From assembly GCA_938083445.1 (NCBI GenBank), contig CALKCP010000015.1, forward strand, positions 124,001 through 188,000: a stretch of 64,000 nt of DNA, in the 5' to 3' direction. This stretch comes from an uncultured Ulvibacter sp. GTDB taxonomy: Bacteria; Bacteroidota; Bacteroidia; Flavobacteriales; Flavobacteriaceae. The notes below the pieces were generated by a model, which saw only the letters and a program-made list of their open reading frames with translations, ran no database searches and had not been told where the DNA came from. This document shows positions 54,905-63,365 of the stretch, one piece after another; positions within the stretch are counted from its first letter, which is position 1; every line of letters starts with the position of its first letter. Position numbers and translations under genes: made by a program.

Positions 54905-55485
54905 TGGAGGGTGGTAAGTTAATTGTATTTTCGGCACCTTCAGGAAGTGGAAAAACAACGATTGTTCAATACCTGCTCAATCAGAAAGAACTGAACCTAG
55001 ATTTTTCAGTTTCGGTTACTTCACGAGACGCTCGCGGTGATGAAAAAGATGGTGAAGAATACCACTTCATCTCTTTAAAAGACTTCAAAGTGCATATTAA
55101 AAATGGAGATTTTCTTGAATGGGAGGAAGTGTATCGCGATAATTTCTATGGAACATTGAAGACCGAAGTTGAACGTATTTGGGCGCTAGGAAAGCATGTT
55201 ATTTTTGATATTGATGTTGTTGGCGGTCTTCGGATTAAAAAGAAGTTTCCGGAAAAAACCTTGGCTGTTTTTGTAAAACCACCAAGTATAGACGAACTCA
55301 AGATACGTTTGAAAAAACGGAAAACAGAAAGTGAAGAGCGAATCAATATGCGCATCGCAAAAGCATCTGTTGAATTGGCAACCGCACCTCAATTTGATTA
55401 TATTATTGAAAACATTGATTTGAATACTGCTTTATCAGAAGCAAATAAATTGGTATCATCCTTTGTTTTAGAAGAGAAAATTTAG
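54904..55485 (+). CDS. gmk: Guanylate kinase
   Basis: This 193-aa cytoplasmic enzyme phosphorylates GMP to GDP. It has the P-loop APSGSGKT (11-18), the GMP-binding SVSVTSRDARGDEKDGEEYHF and VYRDNFYGTLK, and FDIDVVGGLRIKKKFP. It is co-transcribed with yicC and followed 36 nt later by nadD. Confidence 0.97.
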   Translation: MEGGKLIVFSAPSGSGKTTIVQYLLNQKELNLDFSVSVTSRDARGDEKDGEEYHFISLKDFKVHIKNGDFLEWEEVYRDNFYGTLKTEVERIWALGKHVIFDIDVVGGLRIKKKFPEKTLAVFVKPPSIDELKIRLKKRKTESEERINMRIAKASVELATAPQFDYIIENIDLNTALSEANKLVSSFVLEEKI

Positions 55486-55521
55486 CTGTTATATATCCAT
55501 TAAAAAACCAAATTCAATTCG

Positions 55522-56112
55522 TTGGAATCTCAGAAAAAGATAGGACTATACTTCGGGACTTTTAACCCTATTCACGTTGGCCATTTAGCCATTGCAAATT
55601 ATATGGTCGAGTTTAGTGATTTGGATGAAGTGTGGCTTATAGTTACCCCACACAACCCACACAAAACGAAGAACACGCTGCTAGACGATACGCAGCGTCT
55701 CTCCATGGTTCGTATTGCCTTAGAAGACTATCCCAAATTAAAAGCAAGTAATGCTGAGTTCGAGCTAAACCAACCAAATTACACTGTAGATACCCTAGTT
55801 CATCTTGAAGAAAAACACCCCGATTTAAGTTTTTGTTTAATCATGGGGGAAGATAATTTGAAGAATTTCCATAAATGGAAAAATCATGAAGTTATTCTCG
55901 ATAGGTACGCCATCTATGTCTATCCAAGAATATCTGAAGGCCCTATTAAAACTCGCTTTAAGAATCATTCTAAAATTCATAAGGTAGATGCACCTATTAT
56001 GGAAATTTCCTCTACTTTCATAAGAAATAGTATCAAGACAGGGAAAGATATTCGACCCATGTTACCACATTCTGTTTGGACGTATATTGATGAAATGAGC
56101 TTTTATAAATAA
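55522..56112 (+). CDS. nadD: Nicotinate-nucleotide adenylyltransferase (TTG start)
   Basis: This 196-aa enzyme makes nicotinate adenine dinucleotide for NAD synthesis. It has KIGLYFGTFNPIHVGHLAI with the nucleotide-binding HxGH (His18-His21), LIMGEDNLKNFHKWK and the ISSTFIRNSIK motif. The start is TTG at 55522: the frame upstream has no ATG or GTG before a stop at 55501-55503, and the product then begins at the expected place for the family. It probably shares the yicC-gmk transcript. Confidence 0.95.
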   Translation: MESQKKIGLYFGTFNPIHVGHLAIANYMVEFSDLDEVWLIVTPHNPHKTKNTLLDDTQRLSMVRIALEDYPKLKASNAEFELNQPNYTVDTLVHLEEKHPDLSFCLIMGEDNLKNFHKWKNHEVILDRYAIYVYPRISEGPIKTRFKNHSKIHKVDAPIMEISSTFIRNSIKTGKDIRPMLPHSVWTYIDEMSFYK

Positions 56113-56335
56113 CTACTTTAATTATTCGAATTAATTACATCTTCCTATAGAGCCAAAGCTTTTGAGAAGATCTCCTTGTTACACTATGTTCAACTATCTG
56201 ACACACATTCACTAAATATGCTTTTTTGTAGTCTAAAACGATACTACTCCAAATTTAATTTAGCTCTGATTAATATGGTAACACCTATTTTTAGTTTAGT
56301 ATTTTATTATTGGTGTTACTACGTTGATAATTTCT

Positions 56336-56343
56336 TATTTTTG
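56336..56343 (+). promoter_or_regulatory. Putative gpsA promoter -7 element
   Basis: TATTTTTG is a full TAnnTTTG match, 19 nt before the gpsA ATG. Confidence 0.5.
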
Positions 56344-56362
56344 AAGGTATCAAATTTAATAT

Positions 56363-57367
56363 ATGTCAACTAAACCAAAATTTGCCGTGTTTGGAGGCGG
56401 AAGCTGGGCAACCGCTATCGTAAAAATGCTTAGTGAAAATCTTGATGAGGTGGGTTGGTATATGCGGAGTGCATTTGTTGTAGAGCATATTAAAAAAGAG
56501 CAGCACAACCCTAATTATTTAAGTTCTGTTGAGTTTAATCTATCTCAATTACGATTGAGTAATGATATCAACGAGATGGTTGACTATGCTGATTATTTAA
56601 TTTTTGTCATCCCGTCTGCTTTTGTCCAAACTGAGTTAGAAAAACTAACTTGTTCGCTAAAAGGGAAAGTTATCGTAACTGCAATTAAAGGAATAGTTCC
56701 AGAAAGCAGTCTTATTGTTGGCGATCATTTTTTAAAAAATTATGATATCCCATTTGAAGATATCGTGGTTATTAGCGGACCTTGCCATGCCGAAGAAGTT
56801 GCTCTCGAACGCCTCTCATACCTTACCATTGCTTGTAAGGACGAAACAAAAGCAAATCTCATTGCCAACGTATTACGAAGTGATTATATTAAATGCAATA
56901 CCAGTGACGATGTTATAGGAACAGAATATGCTGCTATGCTAAAAAATATTTATGCGGTTGCTGCGGGTATCGCACACGGCTTAGGTTATGGCGATAATTT
57001 TCAAAGTGTTCTTATGAGTAATGCCATTCGAGAAATGAAGCGTTATGTGAAAAGAGTTCATAAAATGAAGCGCGATATTAATGGCTCTGCATATCTAGGT
57101 GATTTATTAGTTACAGGTTATTCTGTGTTTAGTCGAAACCGTATGTTTGGAAACATGATTGGAAAGGGATATACCGTTAAAAGCGCCCAGTTAGAAATGA
57201 GTATGATTGCTGAAGGCTACTATGCAACAAAAAGCGCCTACAAATTAAACGAAGAAAAGGGGGATAAAAAAGCCAAAACACCAATCATCAATGCCGTCTA
57301 CAAGGTTATTTATGAGAACAAAGACCCAAAAAAAGTATTTAAAGAATTAACCGAAAAACTTTCGTAA
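56363..57367 (+). CDS. gpsA: NAD(P)-dependent glycerol-3-phosphate dehydrogenase
   Basis: This 334-aa cytoplasmic enzyme reduces dihydroxyacetone phosphate to sn-glycerol-3-phosphate for phospholipid synthesis. It has the Rossmann motif FGGGSWATAI near the N-terminus, VISGPCHAEEVA, and the catalytic-lysine region GTEYAAMLKNIYAVAAGIAHGLGYG. The region from NGSAYLGDLLVTGYSVFSRNR onward matches the C-terminal helical domain. A 250-nt gap with only the promoter-like element precedes it. Confidence 0.96.
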   Translation: MSTKPKFAVFGGGSWATAIVKMLSENLDEVGWYMRSAFVVEHIKKEQHNPNYLSSVEFNLSQLRLSNDINEMVDYADYLIFVIPSAFVQTELEKLTCSLKGKVIVTAIKGIVPESSLIVGDHFLKNYDIPFEDIVVISGPCHAEEVALERLSYLTIACKDETKANLIANVLRSDYIKCNTSDDVIGTEYAAMLKNIYAVAAGIAHGLGYGDNFQSVLMSNAIREMKRYVKRVHKMKRDINGSAYLGDLLVTGYSVFSRNRMFGNMIGKGYTVKSAQLEMSMIAEGYYATKSAYKLNEEKGDKKAKTPIINAVYKVIYENKDPKKVFKELTEKLS

Positions 57368-57371
57368 CTAC

Positions 57372-57767
57372 CTATATGGCCAGAATTCCCTTTTTACCTA
57401 AAACGGGGAGGTCAACGCCATGGTCCTCTGAAATAGAATTCCTTGGCAGCTCATAACGCTTGTCGTACATAATATCATTTATGAAGTAGGTAATACTGAA
57501 AAAATTATCAAGCTTAAAAACACTTTCATCAATAAACTCAATTTTGGCATAGCCCTTTGGAGGTACTATCTTGATGGTTTTTCGCATTGGTGAGGTCATA
57601 TCCAATTCATCATACCCCTGCGCAACGATGAGTACCGTTTCAATTGCTTCTAAACCGTCATTAATAAGGTATATATTCCAATCATGTGTCTTGAAGTCTT
57701 CGTTAAACTCTAATACGGCTGCCACGAAGACATCTTTAACTTTTGGTATTTCTATGTCTTTTCTCAT
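57372..57767 (-). CDS. Conserved hypothetical protein downstream of pheS (131 aa)
   Basis: This 131-aa cytoplasmic-type protein (KDVFVAAVLEFNEDFKTHDW, IETVLIVAQGYDELDMTS) has no recognised domain or signal and looks all-beta. It lies 12 nt after pheS on the same strand. Homologues in Flavobacteriia are, I believe, often labelled PheRS alpha subunit purely because of this position, but nothing in the sequence resembles an aminoacyl-tRNA synthetase. The function is unknown. Confidence 0.75.
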   Translation of the reverse strand: MRKDIEIPKVKDVFVAAVLEFNEDFKTHDWNIYLINDGLEAIETVLIVAQGYDELDMTSPMRKTIKIVPPKGYAKIEFIDESVFKLDNFFSITYFINDIMYDKRYELPRNSISEDHGVDLPVLGKKGILAI

Positions 57768-57779
57768 TGAGAATACCGT

Positions 57780-58799
57780 TTAGAATGAACTTTTAAACTG
57801 TTCTAGAAAACGAACATCATTTTCACTAAACATGCGAATGTCGGGAATTTGATTCAGTAGTAGGGCAATACGGTCGATTCCCATTCCAAATGCAAAACCA
57901 GAGTATTCCTCGGCATTAATTCCACAATTGGTAAGGACATTTGGGTCTACCATACCGCAACCCATAATCTCCAACCACCCAGTACCTTTTGTCATTTTGT
58001 AATCTGTCTCCGTTTCCAATCCCCAATAAACATCTACTTCAGCACTTGGCTCTGTAAAGGGGAAATAGGAAGGACGTAACCTAATTTTAGACTTGCCAAA
58101 CATCTCTGTGGTAAAATACTGCAGCGTTTGCTTTAAATCTGCAAAACTAACTCCTTTGTCCACATACAAACCTTCAACTTGATGGAAAAAGCAATGAGAT
58201 CGTGCAGAAATAGCTTCGTTACGATATACCCTGCCCGGTGAGATGGTGCGAATAGGCGGCTTATTATTTTCCATATACCGCACTTGTACCGATGACGTAT
58301 GTGTACGCAGTAAAACATCTGGGTCCGTCTGTATAAAAAACGTATCCTGCATGTCTCGAGCGGGGTGATGCGCTGGAAGGTTTAATGCGGTAAAATTATG
58401 CCAGTCGTCCTCTATTTCAGGTCCTTCCGACACGTTAAATCCAATTTTAGAAAAAACCTCTATAATTCTATTTTTTACAATAGATATCGGGTGTCTAGAC
58501 CCCAATGTGATTGGGTCCCCAGGTCGGGAAAGATCCCCATATATTCCTTGAGAGTCTTCAGCATTTTGCAGCGTTTCTTTTAATGAATTCACCTTCGCTT
58601 CTGCCGTAGTTTTCAATTTATTTACCGCTTGACCAAATTCTTTTTTCTGATCGTTCGCTACATTCTTAAATTCAGCAAAAAAATCATTAAGCAGCCCTTT
58701 TTTACCCAGATATTTAATCCGAAACTGTTCTATTTCCTCAATGGATTTTCCATTAAAAGATTCAACTTCAGCAATTTGTTTTTTAATATTCTCTAACAT
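57780..58799 (-). CDS. pheS: Phenylalanyl-tRNA synthetase alpha subunit
   Basis: This 339-aa class II synthetase subunit charges tRNA-Phe together with PheT, which is not in this window. The N-terminal coiled coil ([17 protein letters not shown]) precedes the catalytic domain with motif 2 [12 protein letters not shown], the FxQxEG-like HQVEGLYVD, and motif 3 [15 protein letters not shown] chose the ATG at 58799. An in-frame ATG at 58814 lies only 4 nt after the promoter element and would add five atypical residues. Confidence 0.97.
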   Translation of the reverse strand: MLENIKKQIAEVESFNGKSIEEIEQFRIKYLGKKGLLNDFFAEFKNVANDQKKEFGQAVNKLKTTAEAKVNSLKETLQNAEDSQGIYGDLSRPGDPITLGSRHPISIVKNRIIEVFSKIGFNVSEGPEIEDDWHNFTALNLPAHHPARDMQDTFFIQTDPDVLLRTHTSSVQVRYMENNKPPIRTISPGRVYRNEAISARSHCFFHQVEGLYVDKGVSFADLKQTLQYFTTEMFGKSKIRLRPSYFPFTEPSAEVDVYWGLETETDYKMTKGTGWLEIMGCGMVDPNVLTNCGINAEEYSGFAFGMGIDRIALLLNQIPDIRMFSENDVRFLEQFKSSF

Positions 58800-58818
58800 T
58801 GTACTTTGATTCAATGTG

Positions 58819-58826
58819 CAAAATTA
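58819..58826 (-). promoter_or_regulatory. Putative pheS promoter -7 element
   Basis: The minus strand reads TAATTTTG, a full TAnnTTTG match, 19 nt before the chosen pheS start. Confidence 0.5.
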
Positions 58827-58922
58827 CACTTTTAATCTTGAACATAAGTTGCCTTTTTATTTTTGGCCAAAAAACTTTATGTGTTGTTTTAGTTAGAAGA
58901 AAAGAGTCTGGTATTGCATCAA

Positions 58923-59279
58923 TTACTTAACCACTTCTCTCTCTACAAAGTATTGCACAACAGCTTCTTTCATTAATACACTTTGTTCTCCAGCTTTTAA
59001 GGAAGGTAATTGTTCCAAAACTTTATAATGTGGCCAGCCGGCCTCATCAAAGTATTCAAACTCATAATAACCAAATGGCTCTAGCAATCGGCAAATGGCA
59101 ATATGCATCAGGTTAATCTTTTCATCCTTTTTAAACTTTCGGTGTAGTTGCCCAAGTTCCTGAACACCTATAAGATAAATGATTGCGTCCAAATCTAATT
59201 TTTCACCATCAGCGAAGCGATCTCCTAGCAGTTTAACAACTGCTTCCCAACGCTCTTTTAATTCTTCATCTCTTGCCAT
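58923..59279 (-). CDS. Conserved hypothetical protein (118 aa)
   Basis: This 118-aa soluble protein starts MARDEELKERWEAVVKLLG, followed by IIYLIGVQELGQLHRKFKKDEK and a late YYEFEYFDEAGWPHYKVLEQLP. It is mostly helical with acidic and basic patches. It has no signal, no transmembrane segment and no catalytic motif that I recognise. Its full-consensus promoter element and independent transcription suggest a real, probably conserved Bacteroidota gene. It is divergent from cvpA. Confidence 0.75.
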   Translation of the reverse strand: MARDEELKERWEAVVKLLGDRFADGEKLDLDAIIYLIGVQELGQLHRKFKKDEKINLMHIAICRLLEPFGYYEFEYFDEAGWPHYKVLEQLPSLKAGEQSVLMKEAVVQYFVEREVVK

Positions 59280-59295
59280 AGCTTTGTTTCTATCA

Positions 59296-59303
59296 CAAAG
59301 ATA
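59296..59303 (-). promoter_or_regulatory. Putative -7 element for the 118-aa protein gene
   Basis: The minus strand reads TATCTTTG, a full TAnnTTTG match, 16 nt before the start codon at 59279. Confidence 0.5.
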
Positions 59304-59376
59304 CTTGTATAATTCTTACGGCATTCTTTTAAGACCCTAAAATTATCATTCTCAATTCCTGTTTTACAAGAATTGT

Positions 59377-59384
59377 TATCTTTA
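59377..59384 (+). promoter_or_regulatory. Possible cvpA promoter -7 element
   Basis: TATCTTTA matches 7 of 8 positions of TAnnTTTG, 16 nt before the cvpA ATG. Confidence 0.4.
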
Positions 59385-59400
59385 CTAAAAGACAGTTTTA

Positions 59401-59946
59401 ATGAACATCATCGATATTATTTTAGGTATTATTCTTTCGTTCGCCTTTTACACAGGTCTAAAAAAAGGGTTGTTTGTCACTCTAGCATCCTTAATCGGTT
59501 TGATTGCGGGAGTCTATGGTGCCGTATATTTTTCTGATTATGCTGGAGCCTACCTTTCAAACTACCTTAACTGGAGCGAGGAAGCAACGAACCTCACCGC
59601 ATTCGCAGTTACCTTTTTAGGAATTATTTTTGTAATCTCATTGGCTGGAAAACTACTTACCAAAATAGCAGATTTTGCGGCATTGGGATTGATTAACAAA
59701 ATTGCCGGTGGTGTTTTTAATGCCCTGAAATTTGCCTTTATTGTGAGCGTTATTTTTATGTTTATTGGCGCCTCAACAACCGTGAGCGGACTGCTAATTT
59801 CTGAAGAAAAAAAAGCGTCTTCTAAACTGTACAGCCCTGTCGCTTCAATCGCGCCACTTTTGCTCCCTGATATAATCGCTGAAGTTGAAAATTATACAAA
59901 AGGGGACGACGAGCAGGAAATAGAAACCTCTAAAGACGAAGAATAA
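59401..59946 (+). CDS. cvpA: CvpA family membrane protein
   Basis: This 181-aa inner-membrane protein has four hydrophobic segments, beginning with IIDIILGIILSFAFYTGLKKGLF and including LASLIGLIAGVYGA. It ends in an acidic cytoplasmic tail (KGDDEQEIETSKDEE). The CvpA family was first linked to colicin V production and is now connected to envelope integrity. It converges with the bat operon, with an 8-nt gap. Confidence 0.88.
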   Translation: MNIIDIILGIILSFAFYTGLKKGLFVTLASLIGLIAGVYGAVYFSDYAGAYLSNYLNWSEEATNLTAFAVTFLGIIFVISLAGKLLTKIADFAALGLINKIAGGVFNALKFAFIVSVIFMFIGASTTVSGLLISEEKKASSKLYSPVASIAPLLLPDIIAEVENYTKGDDEQEIETSKDEE

Positions 59947-59954
59947 ACACTATG

Positions 59955-60704
59955 CTACAAGGGCTTTAAGTCTGTTGTTGGTAACCATCCGTCTTTTCCA
60001 TTCACCAACTTTATCCGCACCCAATTATCATCTTGTTCTATAATTTGCACTTTGGTACCCTCATGGAGAATAAAAACAACCTCACTTCCCATTTTCGGCT
60101 CACTTTTAACATCAGTGCTTTCAGCAAAAATAATGGCTGGGTTGTCGTTTAATGATTCTCCCTTAACCTGAAAGGCCATGGCCAAAGAGGCTAAGAACAC
60201 GAACAAAGAAACAGTTGAACTTATAAACAATAAGCGCTTTCTACGCTCCGTATTAGAAAAATAGTACAGTAAAAACAAGAGGGCAAAAAGAGAGGAAAAA
60301 GAAACCGCTACCCAAGCCCATCCGTTATAATTTAGGAAACTAGAAACCGTTTTATGCCATTTAGAAAAAATTGTTTTTGGCAAAGGTTCTATGGCGTCAA
60401 TTCTTGCGTTTTCAGCAAAGGCAAGATTGGTTTTTATGTCGCTTTCTAGAGGCGATAACTGAGCAGCCTTTTCGTAATAATAAATACTTGGCCCAACATT
60501 GTTTAATTTATAATGTGCATTTCCGAGATTGAAATAAAGGTTTGCAGAATGTTCTCCGTTCGCTACTATTTTCATCCAACTGTTGATGGCTTCTTGATAT
60601 TTTTCCTGTTTGTAGCGTTCCTTACCCTGTTCAAATAATGAAACATTCTGAGCAGTGCTCGAAATGGAAAACAGAAAAAGAAATATGTACAATAATCGTT
60701 TCAT
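59955..60704 (-). CDS. batE: BatE-like TPR and SH3-domain protein
   Basis: This 249-aa protein has a signal peptide (SISSTAQ, about 18), TPR repeats (about 20-105: GKERYKQEKYQEAINSWMKI, NLGNAHYKLNNVGPSIYYYE), two transmembrane segments around 130-180, and a C-terminal bacterial SH3 domain (about 190-249: DVKSEPKMGSEVVFILHEGT, NWVRIKLVNGKDGWLP). It is the last gene of the Bat (Bacteroides aerotolerance) operon, 14 nt after batD. It probably helps assemble an envelope complex. Confidence 0.88.
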   Translation of the reverse strand: MKRLLYIFLFLFSISSTAQNVSLFEQGKERYKQEKYQEAINSWMKIVANGEHSANLYFNLGNAHYKLNNVGPSIYYYEKAAQLSPLESDIKTNLAFAENARIDAIEPLPKTIFSKWHKTVSSFLNYNGWAWVAVSFSSLFALLFLLYYFSNTERRKRLLFISSTVSLFVFLASLAMAFQVKGESLNDNPAIIFAESTDVKSEPKMGSEVVFILHEGTKVQIIEQDDNWVRIKLVNGKDGWLPTTDLKPL

Positions 60705-60718
60705 TGAACTTAGAAAAG

Positions 60719-62494
60719 TTAACGTATTTGTTTATCAATAGCAGAGATCACCTCTACGGCCTTTTTATAATCTTTTTGAATTGTCACATTTGATGTTGGC
60801 GTATACCTCGCAAATTCACAACTTTTAAGGAGTCCGACAAATGCATCTATGTTTAGGGAGTCTACCTCCCCATCCAACAATAAACTTGCGATTTTTTCCT
60901 TTGAAAAATCAGAAGTTTCAATAATTAGTTTTGCCTTCAAGTAATTGTGTAACGCTCGTTCAAGGGCATCATAAAAAACAACTTGACTCCCCATATTTTT
61001 CTTTGCTTCTGAAAGATATTTTCGCGCAAGTTTATTTGCCTTACGAAGCCTATTTCCTTTCACATCCGACATACGCTGTTTGCGCTTTTTACCGGCAATA
61101 ATAAAAAGAGGAATCAGCATTATTGGTCCTCCTAGCAACGACCAAAACAACCGAGTCTTAAAAAAAGAAAGCTGAACAATTGGTTCTAAATCTGAATTCA
61201 ATTTAATATACCGAAACTGGTCCTTGGTTAGCACATCCGTCTCTTCTCCATTTAAACCCCCCGCCGATGTCACTTGTTTTGCCGTTACCGGACCGTTCTC
61301 TACATTAATAACAATCTCGTTAGAGGAAATCGATTTATAGGTCTCCGTATTTGGATCAAAATACGTAAAGGTTAAAGGCCTTATTGGGTAGTTTCCTTTA
61401 AACTGAGGGACAACGGTATAGGTTTCCGTTATTGAGCCTATCATACCCGTTCGAACAGTTCTTATTTTCTCATTTCTTACCGGCTCATATACTTCTAGTG
61501 AACTAGGCAGTTTAGCCGCTGGTAAATCGAAGAGTTTTAAATTACCACTCCCCGATATTTTTGTCAACAATTCAAATGACTCGTTCGCATCTAGCTTGTA
61601 TTTATTTGATGAAACAAGAAAGCTGAACTTGCCAACGGCACCTGTAAAATTGTCTGGTTTTCCTTCAATGGGCAAAGGCCTTACGTTTATCGATCTACTT
61701 CCTACAGAAATTGTTTTGTTTACTCTTGTGGTTTGACGCCTTCCAAAAAAATCCCGTCGGCTTCCTGGAACATCAATAGGGATATCCAAAGTTAGTGGCT
61801 CAATATTTAACTTTCCTGTTTTTTGAGGATATAATACCGTAGTTCTCAAAATGACATACCGATAATCCACTCCATTGTATTTGCCCTCATAAATTTTATA
61901 ATTGCCCTTACTATCTATGTTCTGACTCCAGAAGTCGGCATATTTGGGAGTATCTATTTCACGCCAATTGCTTGTAATACTTACATCATGTGAAACATAC
62001 ATTTTATAAACAACGGTGATTGCTTCATTTAAGTAAGGATTGGAATCAGACACTTCTGCCACCAAGTGAACATTTTCACTCGCTATATACTCTGCATTGT
62101 TTCCATCCTTCGGAATTCGAACGGCTGCAGTAACTCGCACCTCGAGTGGACTTGTTTTAAAGGTCTGACCTCCAATTTCAATAGTCGCTTGACCAATTTT
62201 AAGCGCCCCTTGTGATTGAGGAGATAAAAAATAAGAAAACGTTTTTGAATAGGTTCTTTTTCCGTTTATCCAAGAATTGCTGACAGACTGATTGGGGCCG
62301 CCAACCACACGAAAACCTTGGAATGATGGTGGGTTAAAGTTATCTCCATCCTGGTTCATTTCGAAGTCAACTCTCAAGCGCTCATTAATCCCCAATTGCC
62401 TTTTACTGACTTTGGCATTAAATTTCACTTGAGCTTGTGCAAGTCCACAACCAAAAATAAAAATGAGAATGTAAATAAAATACTTTGAATTCAT
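60719..62494 (-). CDS. batD: BatD protein
   Basis: This 591-aa envelope protein has a signal peptide (CGLAQA, about 20), several Ig-like beta domains with the family's DxxxVxxxxxExxxY-type strands (VSKRQLGINERLRVDFEMNQ, VSDSNPYLNEAITVVYKMYV, SSNKYKLDANESFELLTKIS), and one transmembrane segment near 450 (FWSLLGGPIMLIPLFIIAG). A cytoplasmic helical tail of about 130 residues follows. BatD is a conserved partner of the BatA/BatB von Willebrand proteins. It lies 4 nt after batC. Confidence 0.93.
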   Translation of the reverse strand: MNSKYFIYILIFIFGCGLAQAQVKFNAKVSKRQLGINERLRVDFEMNQDGDNFNPPSFQGFRVVGGPNQSVSNSWINGKRTYSKTFSYFLSPQSQGALKIGQATIEIGGQTFKTSPLEVRVTAAVRIPKDGNNAEYIASENVHLVAEVSDSNPYLNEAITVVYKMYVSHDVSITSNWREIDTPKYADFWSQNIDSKGNYKIYEGKYNGVDYRYVILRTTVLYPQKTGKLNIEPLTLDIPIDVPGSRRDFFGRRQTTRVNKTISVGSRSINVRPLPIEGKPDNFTGAVGKFSFLVSSNKYKLDANESFELLTKISGSGNLKLFDLPAAKLPSSLEVYEPVRNEKIRTVRTGMIGSITETYTVVPQFKGNYPIRPLTFTYFDPNTETYKSISSNEIVINVENGPVTAKQVTSAGGLNGEETDVLTKDQFRYIKLNSDLEPIVQLSFFKTRLFWSLLGGPIMLIPLFIIAGKKRKQRMSDVKGNRLRKANKLARKYLSEAKKNMGSQVVFYDALERALHNYLKAKLIIETSDFSKEKIASLLLDGEVDSLNIDAFVGLLKSCEFARYTPTSNVTIQKDYKKAVEVISAIDKQIR

Positions 62495-62498
62495 GACC

Positions 62499-63365
62499 TT
62501 ACCAGTCTTTGTTTGATTTTATTTTTGCGCCTTTTTGCTTTTGAGCGTTCATCTTCTGCTGTACTTTTTCTTCTTCATTATTCATTGCTTCCAACAAACT
62601 CTTTACCTGCTGAGGAGATAATTGGCCGGGCTGAGGCTTCTGTTCTTGAGGTTTTTTATCGCCCTCTTTTTGATCTTCAGGCTCGTCTGGTTTTCCTTTA
62701 TCCTTTTCGTCATCGCCTTCGTTCTTGTCCTCTTTTTCGTCTTCGCCTTTCTCTTGATCCTCTTTGGGGTCGCCATCATCACCATCTTTATTTTCTTCGT
62801 CCTCTTCTTTCTTATCGTCCTTGTCTTTATTTTCATCATCCCCTTCATCATCCTGAGGTGGATTTTTCTCTAGCATGTCTTTTGCCAAGGCTAAATTATA
62901 GCGGCTTTCATCATCAGTTGGATTGTTTCGAAGTGCATTTTTATATGCCTCCACAGCTTCGGCATAGTTTTTTTCATTCATTAGGGTATTTCCCAAGTTG
63001 TGAAATGCTCTGTGTTTTTCAGATTTTGTTGTTGCCACAGAAGCTGCCTGTTTAAAACGATTCAGTGCTTCCGTATTTTTGTTTTTTCCGTAATAGGCGG
63101 TTCCTAAGTTGTATTTTCCGGTCTCATTTGATGGATCCAATGAAATTGCTTTCCTGTAATCTGCTTCAGCAATTGGAAATGCATCCTCTTGCAGGGCAAG
63201 ACTCGCATCACTCAAGAATTCTTGAGCTTCCTTTAATTCCTTTAGTTTCTCATCAGCATCCTGCGCATTGAGCGCGGCAGAACTGCAGCCGAAGACGAAA
63301 AAAAATACAGAAATTTTCAGCACATAACGTACTTCAAGAATCGATATGCTATGCATGTTTTTCAT
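62499..63365 (-). CDS. batC: BatC-like TPR protein with a highly acidic linker
   Basis: This 288-aa envelope protein has an N-terminal signal or lipoprotein-like region (VFFFVFGCSSAALNAQ), three or four TPR repeats (about 40-165: AEADYRKAISLDPSNETGKY, AFHNLGNTLMNEKNYAEAVE, AYKNALRNNPTDDESRYNLA), and a ~75-residue stretch made almost wholly of Asp, Glu and Lys. A Pro/Gln-rich segment and a short basic tail follow. The start at 63365 overlaps batB by 17 nt. An ATG at 63356 is an alternative. The low-complexity linker is typical for Bacteroidota BatC proteins but long here. Confidence 0.88.
   Translation of the reverse strand: MKNMHSISILEVRYVLKISVFFFVFGCSSAALNAQDADEKLKELKEAQEFLSDASLALQEDAFPIAEADYRKAISLDPSNETGKYNLGTAYYGKNKNTEALNRFKQAASVATTKSEKHRAFHNLGNTLMNEKNYAEAVEAYKNALRNNPTDDESRYNLALAKDMLEKNPPQDDEGDDENKDKDDKKEEDEENKDGDDGDPKEDQEKGEDEKEDKNEGDDEKDKGKPDEPEDQKEGDKKPQEQKPQPGQLSPQQVKSLLEAMNNEEEKVQQKMNAQKQKGAKIKSNKDW

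Noticed and set aside
56176-56373. 65-codon plus-strand frame in the gpsA upstream region
   Set aside because: It needs a TTG start, runs through the gpsA promoter element into the gpsA start, and the product has the aromatic-rich look of AT-rich non-coding DNA.
62513-63055. 180-codon plus-strand open frame opposite batC
   Set aside because: It is the mirror of the GAx/AAx-rich acidic linker of BatC. The product is an implausible Phe/Leu/His-rich string and batC has clear TPR homology.
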